Positions 45,874-53,901 of a stretch of DNA of 64,000 nucleotides are shown in pieces (the stretch's first letter is position 1; every line of letters starts with the position of its first letter). Under the pieces are notes generated by a model. The model worked only from the letters and a program-made list of their open reading frames with translations, did not search any database and had not been told where the DNA came from. This DNA is from Paenibacillus durus (GTDB lineage Bacteria > Bacillota > Bacilli > Paenibacillales > Paenibacillaceae). Where the stretch lies: positions 5,270,001-5,334,000 of the forward strand of contig NZ_CP009288.1 of assembly GCF_000756615.1 (NCBI RefSeq), in the 5' to 3' direction. A program made the position numbers and the translations under genes.

Positions 45874-45942
45874 TGATTACACCTCCTGATAATTTATACG
45901 GCTCGCTTATAACGAAAAGCTCCGCCGATCCTACGCAGGCAT

Positions 45943-46066
45943 TAGAAAAGCCTCCGCAGATTCACGAAGGCTTGATAAAACGATAGGTATACGGCAGGAC
46001 CGTTTCCTTTGTTTCTATCATAACACCTCGGTAGGAAATTAAGCCTTGCGGCACCTACTGTCTACG
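45943..46066 (-). promoter_or_regulatory. L10 leader with attenuator hairpin
   Basis: The minus strand holds GTAGGTGCC...GGCTTAAT...CCTACCGAGG (46062-46026), the known layout of the L10 leader RNA in Firmicutes. About 50 bases later the stem AAGCCTTCG/CGGAGGCTT plus TTTTCT (45973-45943) can act as terminator. It controls rplJ-rplL by binding L10(L12)4 in B. subtilis; match here is by eye. Confidence 0.75.
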
Positions 46067-46117
46067 GCAAGCATATTCAAAGTCAAGTAGAAGACCCTAA
46101 CTCATCACAACTGTTAT

Positions 46118-46146
46118 AGATTAACAAAGATTGTCCCGAGAGTCAA
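46118..46146 (-). promoter_or_regulatory. Candidate rplJ promoter
   Basis: Minus-strand -35 TTGACT (46141-46146, right after the rplA stop), 17 bases, weak -10 TAATCT (46118-46123). A second TTGACT at 46081-46086 is an alternative, but a start from it would cut into the L10 leader stem. Confidence 0.35.
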
Positions 46147-46153
46147 TCCTGAA

Positions 46154-46846
46154 TTATCTGTAAGCAGCCGTGCTTACACGAGCGCTTGGTCCCATAGTCG
46201 AAGATACGGCGATGCCTTTGAGGTATACCCCTTTGGCTGCAGCCGGTTTCGCACGGTTCAACGCATCGATAAGTGCTTTAAGGTTCTCGTTCAGTTGAGC
46301 AGCATCAAAAGACACTTTGCCGATCGGCGCATGAATTTGACCCGCTTTGTCCAGACGGTACTCGATTTTACCGGCTTTGATTTCTTGAACAGCCTTGGCA
46401 ACATCGAATGTAACCGTGCCGGCTTTAGGGTTAGGCATAAGGCCTTTACCACCGAGCAGACGGCCCAGTTTACCGACTTCACTCATCATATCAGGTGTAG
46501 CTACGCAGACATCGAATTCGAACCAGCCTTGTTGGATTTTGTTGATCATATCTTGATCGCCAACAAAATCAGCGCCAGCCGCTTCCGCTTCCTTCGCTTT
46601 GTCACCTTTCGCAAATACAAGCACGCGCTGGGTTTTGCCTGTGCCATGAGGCAGGACAACAACGCCGCGAACGGCTTGGTCTTGTTTACGAGGGTCTACG
46701 CCCAGACGGACAGCCGCTTCAACGGTTTCGTCGAATTTGGCAGTTGCCGCCTTCTTCACAAGCTCAACAGCTTCCGCAGGCTCGTAAGTCGCTTCGCTGT
46801 CAATCAGCTTAACAGCTTCCAGGTATTTCTTACCATGTTTAGCCAT
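46154..46846 (-). CDS. rplA: Ribosomal protein L1
   Basis: A 230-residue L1-stalk protein. MAKHGKKYLEAVKLID, GTGKTQRVLVFAKG and GLMPNPKAGTV are diagnostic. ATG 46846 lies 9 bases after GGAGG; the 15 residues upstream in frame are not supported. It is 84 bases after rplK. Confidence 0.98.
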   Translation of the reverse strand: MAKHGKKYLEAVKLIDSEATYEPAEAVELVKKAATAKFDETVEAAVRLGVDPRKQDQAVRGVVVLPHGTGKTQRVLVFAKGDKAKEAEAAGADFVGDQDMINKIQQGWFEFDVCVATPDMMSEVGKLGRLLGGKGLMPNPKAGTVTFDVAKAVQEIKAGKIEYRLDKAGQIHAPIGKVSFDAAQLNENLKALIDALNRAKPAAAKGVYLKGIAVSSTMGPSARVSTAAYR

Positions 46847-46930
46847 GAAAATGTTCCTCCTTTGTGGTATTAGCGGAATATCCTCCCACATAATGCGGTC
46901 CCCAGGAGACCGGTCTGCACGAAGTCGAAA

Positions 46931-47356
46931 TTAGTCTTCGATCGTGATGCCCATACTGCGGGCAGTTCCCTCAACCATACGCATAGCCGCTTCCACGGAT
47001 GCAGCGTTCAGATCGGGCATTTTTTGCTCGGCGATTTCACGCACTGCGGCGCGGTTCAGCTTTGCAACTTTTTTCTTGTTCGGTTCGCCGGAGCCTTTTT
47101 CTACTTTCGCAGCGATGCGGAGCAGAACAGCAGCCGGAGGAGTTTTGGTGATGAAAGTAAAGGAACGATCCTCGAATACCGTGATTTCAACCGGGATAAT
47201 CAGACCGGCTTGGTCGGCGGTACGGGCGTTGAATTCCTTACAGAATGCCATGATGTTGACACCTGCTTGACCAAGCGCCGGACCTACCGGAGGCGCAGGG
47301 TTCGCTTTCCCTGCAGGAATCTGCAGTTTCACCATCTTGATAACTTTTTTAGCCAT
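46931..47356 (-). CDS. rplK: Ribosomal protein L11
   Basis: A 141-residue GTPase-centre protein. The Pro-rich N-terminus LQIPAGKANPAPPVGPALGQAG, where thiostrepton acts, and the C-terminal GTARSMGI are normal. ATG 47356 follows GGAGG by 8 bases; the apparent earlier GTG is part of that site. It lies 70 bases after nusG. Confidence 0.98.
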   Translation of the reverse strand: MAKKVIKMVKLQIPAGKANPAPPVGPALGQAGVNIMAFCKEFNARTADQAGLIIPVEITVFEDRSFTFITKTPPAAVLLRIAAKVEKGSGEPNKKKVAKLNRAAVREIAEQKMPDLNAASVEAAMRMVEGTARSMGITIED

Positions 47357-47426
47357 GAGTGACACCTCCTTGACTTAAATACTGGACTTCGAACGGCAAG
47401 CCGTCCGTTCACAAGAAACCCTTGTG

Positions 47427-47960
47427 TTATATTTTCTCCACTTGAGTGAAATCCAACTCCAGCGGGGTTTCTCTTCCAAACATGTTCACATGAACCTTGA
47501 TCTTGCTCTTGTCAGCCAAAATTTCTTCCACGGAGCCCACAAAATTCGCAAAAGGACCAACCATAATGCGTACGGATTCCTTGATTTCGAAATCGATCTT
47601 CGGTTTCGGCTCAACCATGCCCATATGCTTCAGAATTTGCTCAACCTCTTCCGGAAGCAATGCGGTTGGTTTGGAACCCGAACCCGTCGAACCTACGAAT
47701 CCCGTAACGCCCGGCGTGTTGCGGACAACATACCAGGAATCATCCGTCTGAATCATTTCGACCAAAACATAACCGGGGTAAACTTTACGCATGACGGCCT
47801 TCTTCTTGCCATCCTTGTTTACCACTTCTTCTTCCATAGGAACAAGAACGCGGAATATTTTGTCTTCCATGCCCATGGACTCAACGCGCTTTTCCAAATT
47901 GGCTTTGACCTTGTTCTCATACCCAGAGTAGGTATGAACGACGTACCATCTTTTTTCCAT
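47427..47960 (-). CDS. nusG: Transcription factor NusG
   Basis: A 177-residue pausing and antitermination factor. The NGN domain (about 1-110) starts KRWYVVHTYSGYENKVKANLEKR; the KOW domain (about 125-177) has VGPFANFVGSVEEI. In B. subtilis NusG promotes pausing at T-rich sites. It is 21 bases after secE. Confidence 0.98.
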   Translation of the reverse strand: MEKRWYVVHTYSGYENKVKANLEKRVESMGMEDKIFRVLVPMEEEVVNKDGKKKAVMRKVYPGYVLVEMIQTDDSWYVVRNTPGVTGFVGSTGSGSKPTALLPEEVEQILKHMGMVEPKPKIDFEIKESVRIMVGPFANFVGSVEEILADKSKIKVHVNMFGRETPLELDFTQVEKI

Positions 47961-47981
47961 ATCAAGCCACCTAGGACCTCT

Positions 47982-48173
47982 CTAAATAATCGATTCGATC
48001 ACAAAGGAAATACCGATGTCCAGAACCCAGAAATAAAGCGCGACAACTACGATTGTACCTAGAACGATCAATGTATAGTTGGTTAGTTCTTTACGATTGG
48101 GCCATCGAACCTTCTTAAGTTCAGTCCAGCTCTCAGTGAAAAAGGAAAACAAAGACTTGAAACTGCGTTTCAC
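47982..48173 (-). CDS. secE: Preprotein translocase subunit SecE
   Basis: A 63-residue single-span membrane protein. The amphipathic part ELKKVRWPNRKELTNYT precedes one membrane helix (about 34-55), as in all short Gram-positive SecE. GTG 48173 is the start after GGAGG at 10 bases. It lies between rpmG and nusG. Confidence 0.97.
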   Translation of the reverse strand: MKRSFKSLFSFFTESWTELKKVRWPNRKELTNYTLIVLGTIVVVALYFWVLDIGISFVIESII

Positions 48174-48194
48174 GCCGACTACACCTCCAACAAA

Positions 48195-48344
48195 CTATCT
48201 AGTTTCGCGATGAGGAGTTTGCGCGTTGCAAAACTTGCAAAACTTCTTCAACTCCATGCGGTCGGGATGATTACGCTTGTTTTTGGTCGTCGCGTAGTTT
48301 CTTTGTTTGCAACTTGTACAAGCCAAAGTGATAATTACCCGCAT
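48195..48344 (-). CDS. rpmG: Ribosomal protein L33 (zinc form)
   Basis: A 49-residue L33 with two CxxC motifs (CTSC near 9-12 and CKFC near 36-39), so it needs zinc. ATG 48344 follows GGGAGG by 8 bases. Bacillales commonly carry further L33 copies, including zinc-free ones, elsewhere. It is the first gene of rpmG-secE-nusG and has a 190-base leader. Confidence 0.97.
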   Translation of the reverse strand: MRVIITLACTSCKQRNYATTKNKRNHPDRMELKKFCKFCNAQTPHRETR

Positions 48345-48536
48345 GCTGTGCACCTCCCGAAACGTTCTCTCGATTCGCAGAACCGAAAGACGCAAAAATT
48401 GATCCCATGAAAAAAACGGCTGACCGCTCTTTTCGTGGATGGCATCTCTTTTTCAAAATATAATCAAAGCTCCAGCCAAAAGCCTGTGGCTTTGTTTATA
48501 TCCAAAAAAAGCCGCGAATTTGGGCCTACCTAAAAC
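48345..48536 (-). promoter_or_regulatory. Leader of the rpmG-secE-nusG operon
   Basis: About 190 bases without a supported gene. It contains T-rich runs (GGCTTTTTTTGG) and possible AGCC/GGCT pairings. Nothing was recognised as a known element. Confidence 0.35.
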
Positions 48537-48566
48537 ACTTTATCATAACGCCAAGCCCAATGTCAA
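48537..48566 (-). promoter_or_regulatory. rpmG-secE-nusG promoter
   Basis: Minus-strand -35 TTGACA (48561-48566), 18 bases, -10 TAAAGT (48537-48542). The region 48567-48695 between it and the sigH terminator holds nothing I recognise. Confidence 0.65.
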
Positions 48567-48695
48567 CGAAAATCTGAAACAACTTGTCCAAGCGTGTCCG
48601 CATTCCTTATTCTCCAGCTTTCACTTGTATCCGCCGGTCTGACATCTAGTATTATATATTTCCTCCATAGTTAAACCATCCGACAGTTCTCCAAT

Positions 48696-48720
48696 TAAAA
48701 AAAGACTCGTATACGAGCCT
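48696..48720 (-). terminator. sigH terminator
   Basis: Minus-strand AGGCTCGTA/TACGAGTCT palindrome followed by TTTTTTTAATT, 20 bases after the sigH stop. Confidence 0.85.
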
Positions 48721-48740
48721 TTCCGGTTCATATTATATCA

Positions 48741-49385
48741 CTAATTGTCACGCACTTCCAGATATCTTTCCAGTTTCCGCTTTACCCGCTGCAGAGCGTT
48801 GTCAATCGACTTCACATGCCGCTTCAAATCTTCGGCGATTTCCTGATAGGATCGTCCATCGAGATAGAGCATCAGCACTTTACGTTCTAAATCGCTGAGA
48901 ATTTCGGCCATCTTGTCCTCAAGTCCGATGAATTCCTCCTGATTGATAATCAGTTCCTCGGGGTCCAGCACCTGCGAGCCGCAAATGACGTCCATCAGAG
49001 TTCGATCCGAATCCTCGTCATAAATCGGCTTGTCCAAAGAGACGTAGGAATTAAGCGGAATATGCTTCTGGCGTGTGGCCGTCTTGATGGCTGTAATGAT
49101 CTGCCGGGTAATACACAGCTCGGCAAAAGCCTTGAACGAAGACAACTTGTCGCCCTTAAAATCACGAATCGCCTTATAAAGGCCGATCATGCCTTCCTGA
49201 ACAATATCCTCGCGATCCGCTCCGATCAGAAAATAGGACCGGGCCTTCGCGCGCACAAAATTGCGGTATTTGTTGATCAGATGTTCCAACGCGCCACCGT
49301 CCCCGCTTCGAAAAGCTTCGACGATGTCTTCATCGCTTATGAATTCATACTCGGAAAGCACTAGTTCCTTGAGGTCGACACTCAC
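48741..49385 (-). CDS. sigH: RNA polymerase sigma-H factor
   Basis: A 214-residue sigma-70 family factor that turns on early sporulation and competence genes. Region 2 contains KYRNFVRAKARSYFLIGADREDIVQEGMIGLYKAIRDF, nearly identical to B. subtilis SigH, and region 4 has LDGRSYQEIAEDLKRHVKSIDNALQR. The start is GTG 49385 with GGGGGG 7 bases upstream; the frame runs 11 residues further without a site. It stands alone between its promoter and terminator. Confidence 0.97.
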   Translation of the reverse strand: MSVDLKELVLSEYEFISDEDIVEAFRSGDGGALEHLINKYRNFVRAKARSYFLIGADREDIVQEGMIGLYKAIRDFKGDKLSSFKAFAELCITRQIITAIKTATRQKHIPLNSYVSLDKPIYDEDSDRTLMDVICGSQVLDPEELIINQEEFIGLEDKMAEILSDLERKVLMLYLDGRSYQEIAEDLKRHVKSIDNALQRVKRKLERYLEVRDN

Positions 49386-49424
49386 CAAGAATCCCCCCGG
49401 CTGCAACGCAGGACGCATCGTTAC

Positions 49425-49472
49425 TTCGTGAAATATACGAACAGTATATATTACGTTACCTTACACCGTCAA
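49425..49472 (-). promoter_or_regulatory. sigH promoter with inverted repeat at the start site
   Basis: Minus-strand -35 TTGACG (49467-49472), 18 bases, -10 TATACT (49443-49448). TTCGT and ACGAA (49425-49429, 49437-49441) form an inverted repeat at the likely start site. sigH is AbrB-repressed in B. subtilis; the repeat may be an operator. Confidence 0.65.
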
Positions 49473-49549
49473 CAACCGTTTAACCAAGTATTGATCATCA
49501 ATAACATAAAATTACAGTTTTCCGGAGCTTCTCTAACATGTCCGGATAC

Positions 49550-50071
49550 TTATTGTCTTCGCCAATCTTCCAGCCGGCTGCGCACTTCGGGCGGCAGCTT
49601 GTCCTCAAGAGTGTGCCGGGAGGAGCGGGTGTTTCGCGGTTCGATTGTCTTTTTGACTTCCCGCTGCATCTCTTCCACTTCCAGCCGAAGCTCCCTGGCC
49701 GAAACGCGCAGCGCTCCCTGCGCAAAAATAACATGCTGCTCGGTAGAATCGCTGGTGGCCACATAAATCTGCCGGCGGCGGTGGCTGTACTCTCCGACCA
49801 GCCGCTCGATGCACTCATCGGCTGTTTCTTTTTCCTTCGTGAAATAGACTTGAACTTTGCCCTGGACAAAAGAACGGCCGAGGCCCGGCACACGATAGGC
49901 GTCGAACACGGCGATGACGCGCCGCCCGGAATAGGCCTGATAATCGGCAAGCAGATCGAGCAGCCGGTCACGCGCTTCCTGCATGCCGGTCTGGGAAAGC
50001 GCGGCGAGCTCCGGCCAGCCGCCGATCATATTATATCCGTCCACCAGCAACACATCGCGCAGGTCTCTCAT
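49550..50071 (-). CDS. rae1: NYN-domain endoribonuclease Rae1 (YacP)
   Basis: A 173-residue PIN-like nuclease. LLVDGYNMIGGWP, VFDAYRVPG, TADECIERL and VATSDSTEQ carry the acidic active-site set. In B. subtilis Rae1 binds the ribosomal A site and cleaves mRNA. It starts 2 bases after rlmB with a weak GGAA site, so coupling to rlmB is likely. The C-terminal third is Arg/Glu-rich. Confidence 0.92.
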   Translation of the reverse strand: MRDLRDVLLVDGYNMIGGWPELAALSQTGMQEARDRLLDLLADYQAYSGRRVIAVFDAYRVPGLGRSFVQGKVQVYFTKEKETADECIERLVGEYSHRRRQIYVATSDSTEQHVIFAQGALRVSARELRLEVEEMQREVKKTIEPRNTRSSRHTLEDKLPPEVRSRLEDWRRQ

Positions 50072-50073
50072 CG

Positions 50074-50838
50074 CTATTCCGGTCTGCGACGGCGCCGCAG
50101 CACCTCGTACATAATGACGCCCGCCGCTACGGAAGCATTAAGTGAGTTGATTCTACCAACCATCGGAAGCTTCAGCAGCATATCGCATTTTTCGCGGATC
50201 AGCCGGCCCATACCCTTGCTCTCGTTCCCAATCACTACCGCAACCGGACCGGTAAAGATATCGGAGCCGAACAAATCCTGATCCGTATCGACATCCGTTC
50301 CGACAACCCAAATACCAAGCTCTTTGAGCCGGTCGATTGTCTGCCCCAGATTTGTTACCCGCGCAACGGGCACATATTCCACCGCACCGGCGGAAGTCCT
50401 CGATACCGTGGCTGTTATTTGCGCAGAACGCCGCTTAGGCACTATTACACCATGCACCCCGGTGCAATCGGCGCTGCGGAGGATTGAACCAAGGTTATGC
50501 GGATCTTCTATTTCATCCAGAAGCAATAGGAACGGAGGCTCCCCCTTAGCTTCGGCGGCGGCCAACAGATCCTCGACTTCCGCGTAGGCGTAAGGAGCGG
50601 CCTGGGCAACCACTCCCTGATGCTGCAATCCGGGAGCGAGCTGATCCAGCTTGCGTTTATCCACATGCTGGATAATGACGCCCGCCTGACGGGCCTCGGC
50701 CACGATGGGAGCCGTCAGCGCTTTTTGCGCGTTCTCCGCGATCCATATTTTATTAAGAGTCCGGCCTGCGCGCAGCGCTTCAAGCACTGAATGCTTGCCG
50801 GCCAATATTTCTTCGGTCTTATCGTAATCTTCAACCAT
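50074..50838 (-). CDS. rlmB: 23S rRNA (guanosine-2251-2'-O)-methyltransferase RlmB
   Basis: A 254-residue SPOUT methyltransferase. The N-terminal substrate domain (about 1-85) is followed by knot motifs VVIGNESKGMGRLI and LPMVGRINSLNASVAAGVI. Residues 249-254 are Arg-rich. The order cysS-mrnC-rlmB-rae1 equals B. subtilis. Specificity for G2251 is taken from the family. Confidence 0.93.
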   Translation of the reverse strand: MVEDYDKTEEILAGKHSVLEALRAGRTLNKIWIAENAQKALTAPIVAEARQAGVIIQHVDKRKLDQLAPGLQHQGVVAQAAPYAYAEVEDLLAAAEAKGEPPFLLLLDEIEDPHNLGSILRSADCTGVHGVIVPKRRSAQITATVSRTSAGAVEYVPVARVTNLGQTIDRLKELGIWVVGTDVDTDQDLFGSDIFTGPVAVVIGNESKGMGRLIREKCDMLLKLPMVGRINSLNASVAAGVIMYEVLRRRRRPE

Positions 50839-50856
50839 AGTTGTATCCTCCCGGTT

Positions 50857-51267
50857 CTAACTTTCCATTTGCTGAATGCCGCTGTGTATCAATTCCTGCA
50901 ACCTTGCCTGCTGTCCCGTGTAATACAGATAGCCGATCAGACATTCAAAGGCCGTGGCGTAGCGGTACTCCAGTACATCGGCATTTTTCGGTATGGTGCC
51001 TGACTTGGCGTTGCGTCCTTGCCGAATAATATCCTTCTCCTCATCCGTAAGCTCCGGTTCCAGCAAACTGAGAATCTTACTCTGCGCTTTGGCCGACACG
51101 AACCCGGTCGCAGCGCGGTGAAGATGATTCGGGCGCAGGTTGGGACGCGAAATGAGATACTGCCGTACCGCCACCTCATAAATCGCGTCTCCGATATAGG
51201 CAAGCACAATAGGCGAAATCAGCTTGACCGGCTTGGAAGGCGAATAAGGAAACCAGCCTTCACTCAT
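50857..51267 (-). CDS. mrnC: Mini-ribonuclease III
   Basis: A 136-residue RNase III domain without an RNA-binding domain, which matures 23S rRNA ends in B. subtilis. The catalytic motif LAYIGDAIYE and the second acidic site FECLIGYLY are present. ATG 51267 overlaps the cysS stop as ATGA and has GGTGGAAG upstream; GTG 51279 is the alternative. The gene is 18 bases before rlmB. Confidence 0.95.
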   Translation of the reverse strand: MSEGWFPYSPSKPVKLISPIVLAYIGDAIYEVAVRQYLISRPNLRPNHLHRAATGFVSAKAQSKILSLLEPELTDEEKDIIRQGRNAKSGTIPKNADVLEYRYATAFECLIGYLYYTGQQARLQELIHSGIQQMES

Positions 51268-52670
51268 TTGCGCTTCCACCGCATTCCCTGCGGAGTGTCT
51301 TCCAGCACAATACCCATGCCGTTTAAAATATCGCGAATTTCATCTGCCCGGCTCCAGTTCTTCGCTTTCCGCGCTTCCACGCGCTCCTCGATCAGGCGCT
51401 CTATTTCGTCGTCGGTGCCCTCTTCTTCCGTTTCGGGAACAAGCCGAAGCACGGCGTTCATGTCTTCAAAAGCCTTCAGAAGCGCAGCCAGATCAGCCGC
51501 TGGCAGATTATTGTCCGCCATCGCCAAATTGGCCGCATTCACCCATTCAAATACAGCCGTAATTGCGTCCGGTGTATTGAAATCGTCCTGCATTTTTTCA
51601 TGGTACTGCTTCAAAATGGCTTCGAGACTAGCCGCGAGCTCCGCACTCGGTTCCCCTGCGGCGTCGCCTTCTGCCAAATCCAGCCGGTACTTGACGTTTC
51701 CTGCGGCGCTTGCTATCCGTTCAACGCTTTTCTCTGCCGACTGCAGCGCCTCTTCGCTGAAATTCAGCGGGTTCCGGTAATGTGTCGAGAGCATGAAGTA
51801 GCGGATTGCCCCTGCTTTGTAGCGGCTGAGGAAATCCTTGACGAGCAGACCGTTGCCGAGGGATTTCGACATTTTCTCGTCGCCAATGTTAAGGAACCCG
51901 TTATGCATCCAATAATTGGCGAGCGGCTTACCGGTCAGCGCCTCGCTCTGCGCACATTCGCATTCATGATGCGGAAACGTCAAATCCTGTCCGCCGCCGT
52001 GGATATCGATAGTGTCGCCCAAGAACTCCCGCGCCATAGCCGAGCACTCGATATGCCAGCCGGGGCGTCCGTCTCCCCATGGGCTGTGCCAGAAGATCTC
52101 GCCAGGCTTCGCCGCTTTCCACAGCACGAAGTCTTCAGGATTCTCCTTGCGCGAATCAACTTCGACGCGAATGCCGAACTGCAGCTCTTCCAGGTTTTGG
52201 CGGGACAGCTTGCCGTAGCTCTCGAATTTGGCGGTGCGGTAGAAGACATCCCCGCCGCTTTCGTAGGCGTAGCCTTTATCCACCAATTCTTTGATAAATT
52301 CGATAATCAAATCCATACTCTGCGTCACGCGCGGATTACGAGTAGCCGGTCTAGCCCCAAGACCTTCAATATCCTCAAGGAAAGCCGCAATGAACTTTTC
52401 GGCCACTTCGGGTACAGTCATGTTCATCTCTTCGGCCTTACGGATCAGCTTGTCGTCCACATCCGTAAAATTGACCACATAATCGACATCGTTGCCCAGC
52501 TGCTCAAGATAGCTGCGAACGATGTCGAATACGATGACCGGCCTCGCATTTCCGATATGAATGTATCCGTATACCGTCGGACCGCATACATACATCTTCA
52601 CTTTGCCCGGGACAAGTGGAATGAATTCCTCCTTGCTCCGTGATAACGTATTGTAAATAGTGAGCGCCAT
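51264..52670 (-). CDS. cysS: Cysteinyl-tRNA synthetase
   Basis: A 468-residue class I enzyme. YGYIHIGNARP is the HIGH motif, KMSKSLGN the KMSKS motif; zinc ligands are in MYVCGPT, HIECSAMA and the HHEC stretch. ATG 52670 is preferred to an upstream TTG since AAAGGA lies 9 bases before it. It follows cysE by 53 bases under the same Cys T-box. Confidence 0.97.
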   Translation of the reverse strand: MALTIYNTLSRSKEEFIPLVPGKVKMYVCGPTVYGYIHIGNARPVIVFDIVRSYLEQLGNDVDYVVNFTDVDDKLIRKAEEMNMTVPEVAEKFIAAFLEDIEGLGARPATRNPRVTQSMDLIIEFIKELVDKGYAYESGGDVFYRTAKFESYGKLSRQNLEELQFGIRVEVDSRKENPEDFVLWKAAKPGEIFWHSPWGDGRPGWHIECSAMAREFLGDTIDIHGGGQDLTFPHHECECAQSEALTGKPLANYWMHNGFLNIGDEKMSKSLGNGLLVKDFLSRYKAGAIRYFMLSTHYRNPLNFSEEALQSAEKSVERIASAAGNVKYRLDLAEGDAAGEPSAELAASLEAILKQYHEKMQDDFNTPDAITAVFEWVNAANLAMADNNLPAADLAALLKAFEDMNAVLRLVPETEEEGTDDEIERLIEERVEARKAKNWSRADEIRDILNGMGIVLEDTPQGMRWKRK

Positions 52671-52723
52671 ACTGCTCAATCCTTTCTCGCTCGGCCTTGT
52701 CAGGGCCGTCGCCAGTTGCCTGG

Positions 52724-53416
52724 TTAAATTTCGTAATCTCCGAAATACTGCTCGCTTTCCAGCCTGCGCTGCTCCGCCTTTTGCCCGTCTTCCCCGCCGA
52801 TCTGCTGGCGAAGCTCTTCGATCTCTTTTTGCAGGAAACGCAAGGAATCGATAACCGGATCGGGCAGCTTCGTATGATCCAGTCTGTCCCTTACCCGCTC
52901 TCCGTTTCGCTTCACGATGCGGCCGGGATTGCCTACAACCGTACTGTTGTCCGGCACCTCCCGCAGCACGACCGAGTTCGAGCCGACATTGCAGTTATCT
53001 CCAATCCGGAATGAGCCGAGCACTTTGGCACCGGAGCCAATAACCACATTATTGCCAACGGTTGGATGGCGCTTCCCTTTCTCTTTACCGGTTCCTCCCA
53101 GTGTGACCCCCTGGTAGATGATAACATCGTCGCCAATCTCGCAAGTTTCTCCAATAACCACGCCCATACCGTGATCGATGAACAATCTTTTGCCTATACG
53201 TGCGCCGGGATGAATCTCGATCCCCGTCATAAACCGGCTGAATTGCGACACCATGCGTGCCACCGTAAACCATTCGCGTCTGTATAAGCGATGGGCAATC
53301 CGGTGCGCCCAGATTGCATGCAGACCGGCATAAGTAAAGAAGACCTCGAACCGGCTGCGGGCCGCAGGATCATTGTCAAGCACCACCTGAATGTCCGCTT
53401 TGATATGCTCAAACAT
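52724..53416 (-). CDS. cysE: Serine O-acetyltransferase
   Basis: A 230-residue enzyme making O-acetylserine, the carbon skeleton for cysteine. After a helical N-terminus, left-handed beta-helix repeats run from about 65 to 185 with GIEIHPGARIG, DHGMGVVIGET, and GAKVLGSFRIGDN. ATG 53416 has GGAGGGGG upstream. The T-box in front couples it to the charging of tRNA-Cys. Confidence 0.97.
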   Translation of the reverse strand: MFEHIKADIQVVLDNDPAARSRFEVFFTYAGLHAIWAHRIAHRLYRREWFTVARMVSQFSRFMTGIEIHPGARIGKRLFIDHGMGVVIGETCEIGDDVIIYQGVTLGGTGKEKGKRHPTVGNNVVIGSGAKVLGSFRIGDNCNVGSNSVVLREVPDNSTVVGNPGRIVKRNGERVRDRLDHTKLPDPVIDSLRFLQKEIEELRQQIGGEDGQKAEQRRLESEQYFGDYEI

Positions 53417-53527
53417 CGCGGTTCCCCCTCCATGCTTCCTCGTCTCCTGTTGTCAGGCAGAGCGAAGAAGTTAATCCGCTTTTTTCTTGATCTCTATAAG
53501 CGGCCGCTGCAGTCTCTTATATTTCAA

Positions 53528-53563
53528 CAAAAAACGCCCCTGCAGCATAAAGCTGCAGAGACG
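53528..53563 (-). terminator. T-box terminator before cysE
   Basis: Minus-strand CGTCTCTGCAGC pairs with GCTGCAGGGGCG, followed by TTTTTTGTTG. It is the off-state hairpin of the T-box. Confidence 0.9.
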
Positions 53564-53830
53564 TCGTCGCGCGGTCCCACTCTGCTTGGACAATGACTAC
53601 CCGCCTAAAAAACGACAGGTTCCTTGTCCCCCTTGGCATCCATAACGGCGATGTCTCCGGCGCGGCCTAAAGGTGCCTAATACAAGCAACCGCTCAACCG
53701 CACAGCTCACAGGCGCATTTTCCACGGTGTGCCATGAATAACTTCCAGCCTGAAAAGGCAGGCCTTTTCGCGGTTATTCTCTCTGTAAATGGCTTTTATA
53801 CGTGTACTTCTCCTGATCGCAGCTTTTTCG
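53535..53830 (-). promoter_or_regulatory. T-box riboswitch for tRNA-Cys, controlling cysE-cysS
   Basis: The minus strand has the T-box sequence AGAGTGGGACCGCG (53583-53570) just before the terminator stem, and a Stem I with AGTA on one side and GAAAATGCG on the other. The TGC at 53717-53715 is the likely specifier codon, for Cys, which agrees with the genes that follow. Uncharged tRNA-Cys would favour read-through. Confidence 0.85.
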
Positions 53831-53846
53831 ATTATTTTCTATCTTT

Positions 53847-53875
53847 ATCTTAGCGAAAAGCGCAAGGACTGACAA
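53847..53875 (-). promoter_or_regulatory. cysE-cysS promoter
   Basis: Minus-strand -35 TTGTCA (53870-53875), 17 bases, -10 TAAGAT (53847-53852), 26 bases after the gltX stop. Confidence 0.7.
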
Positions 53876-53901
53876 GGGCATTTGCCTATTCCCCAGGACT
53901 T

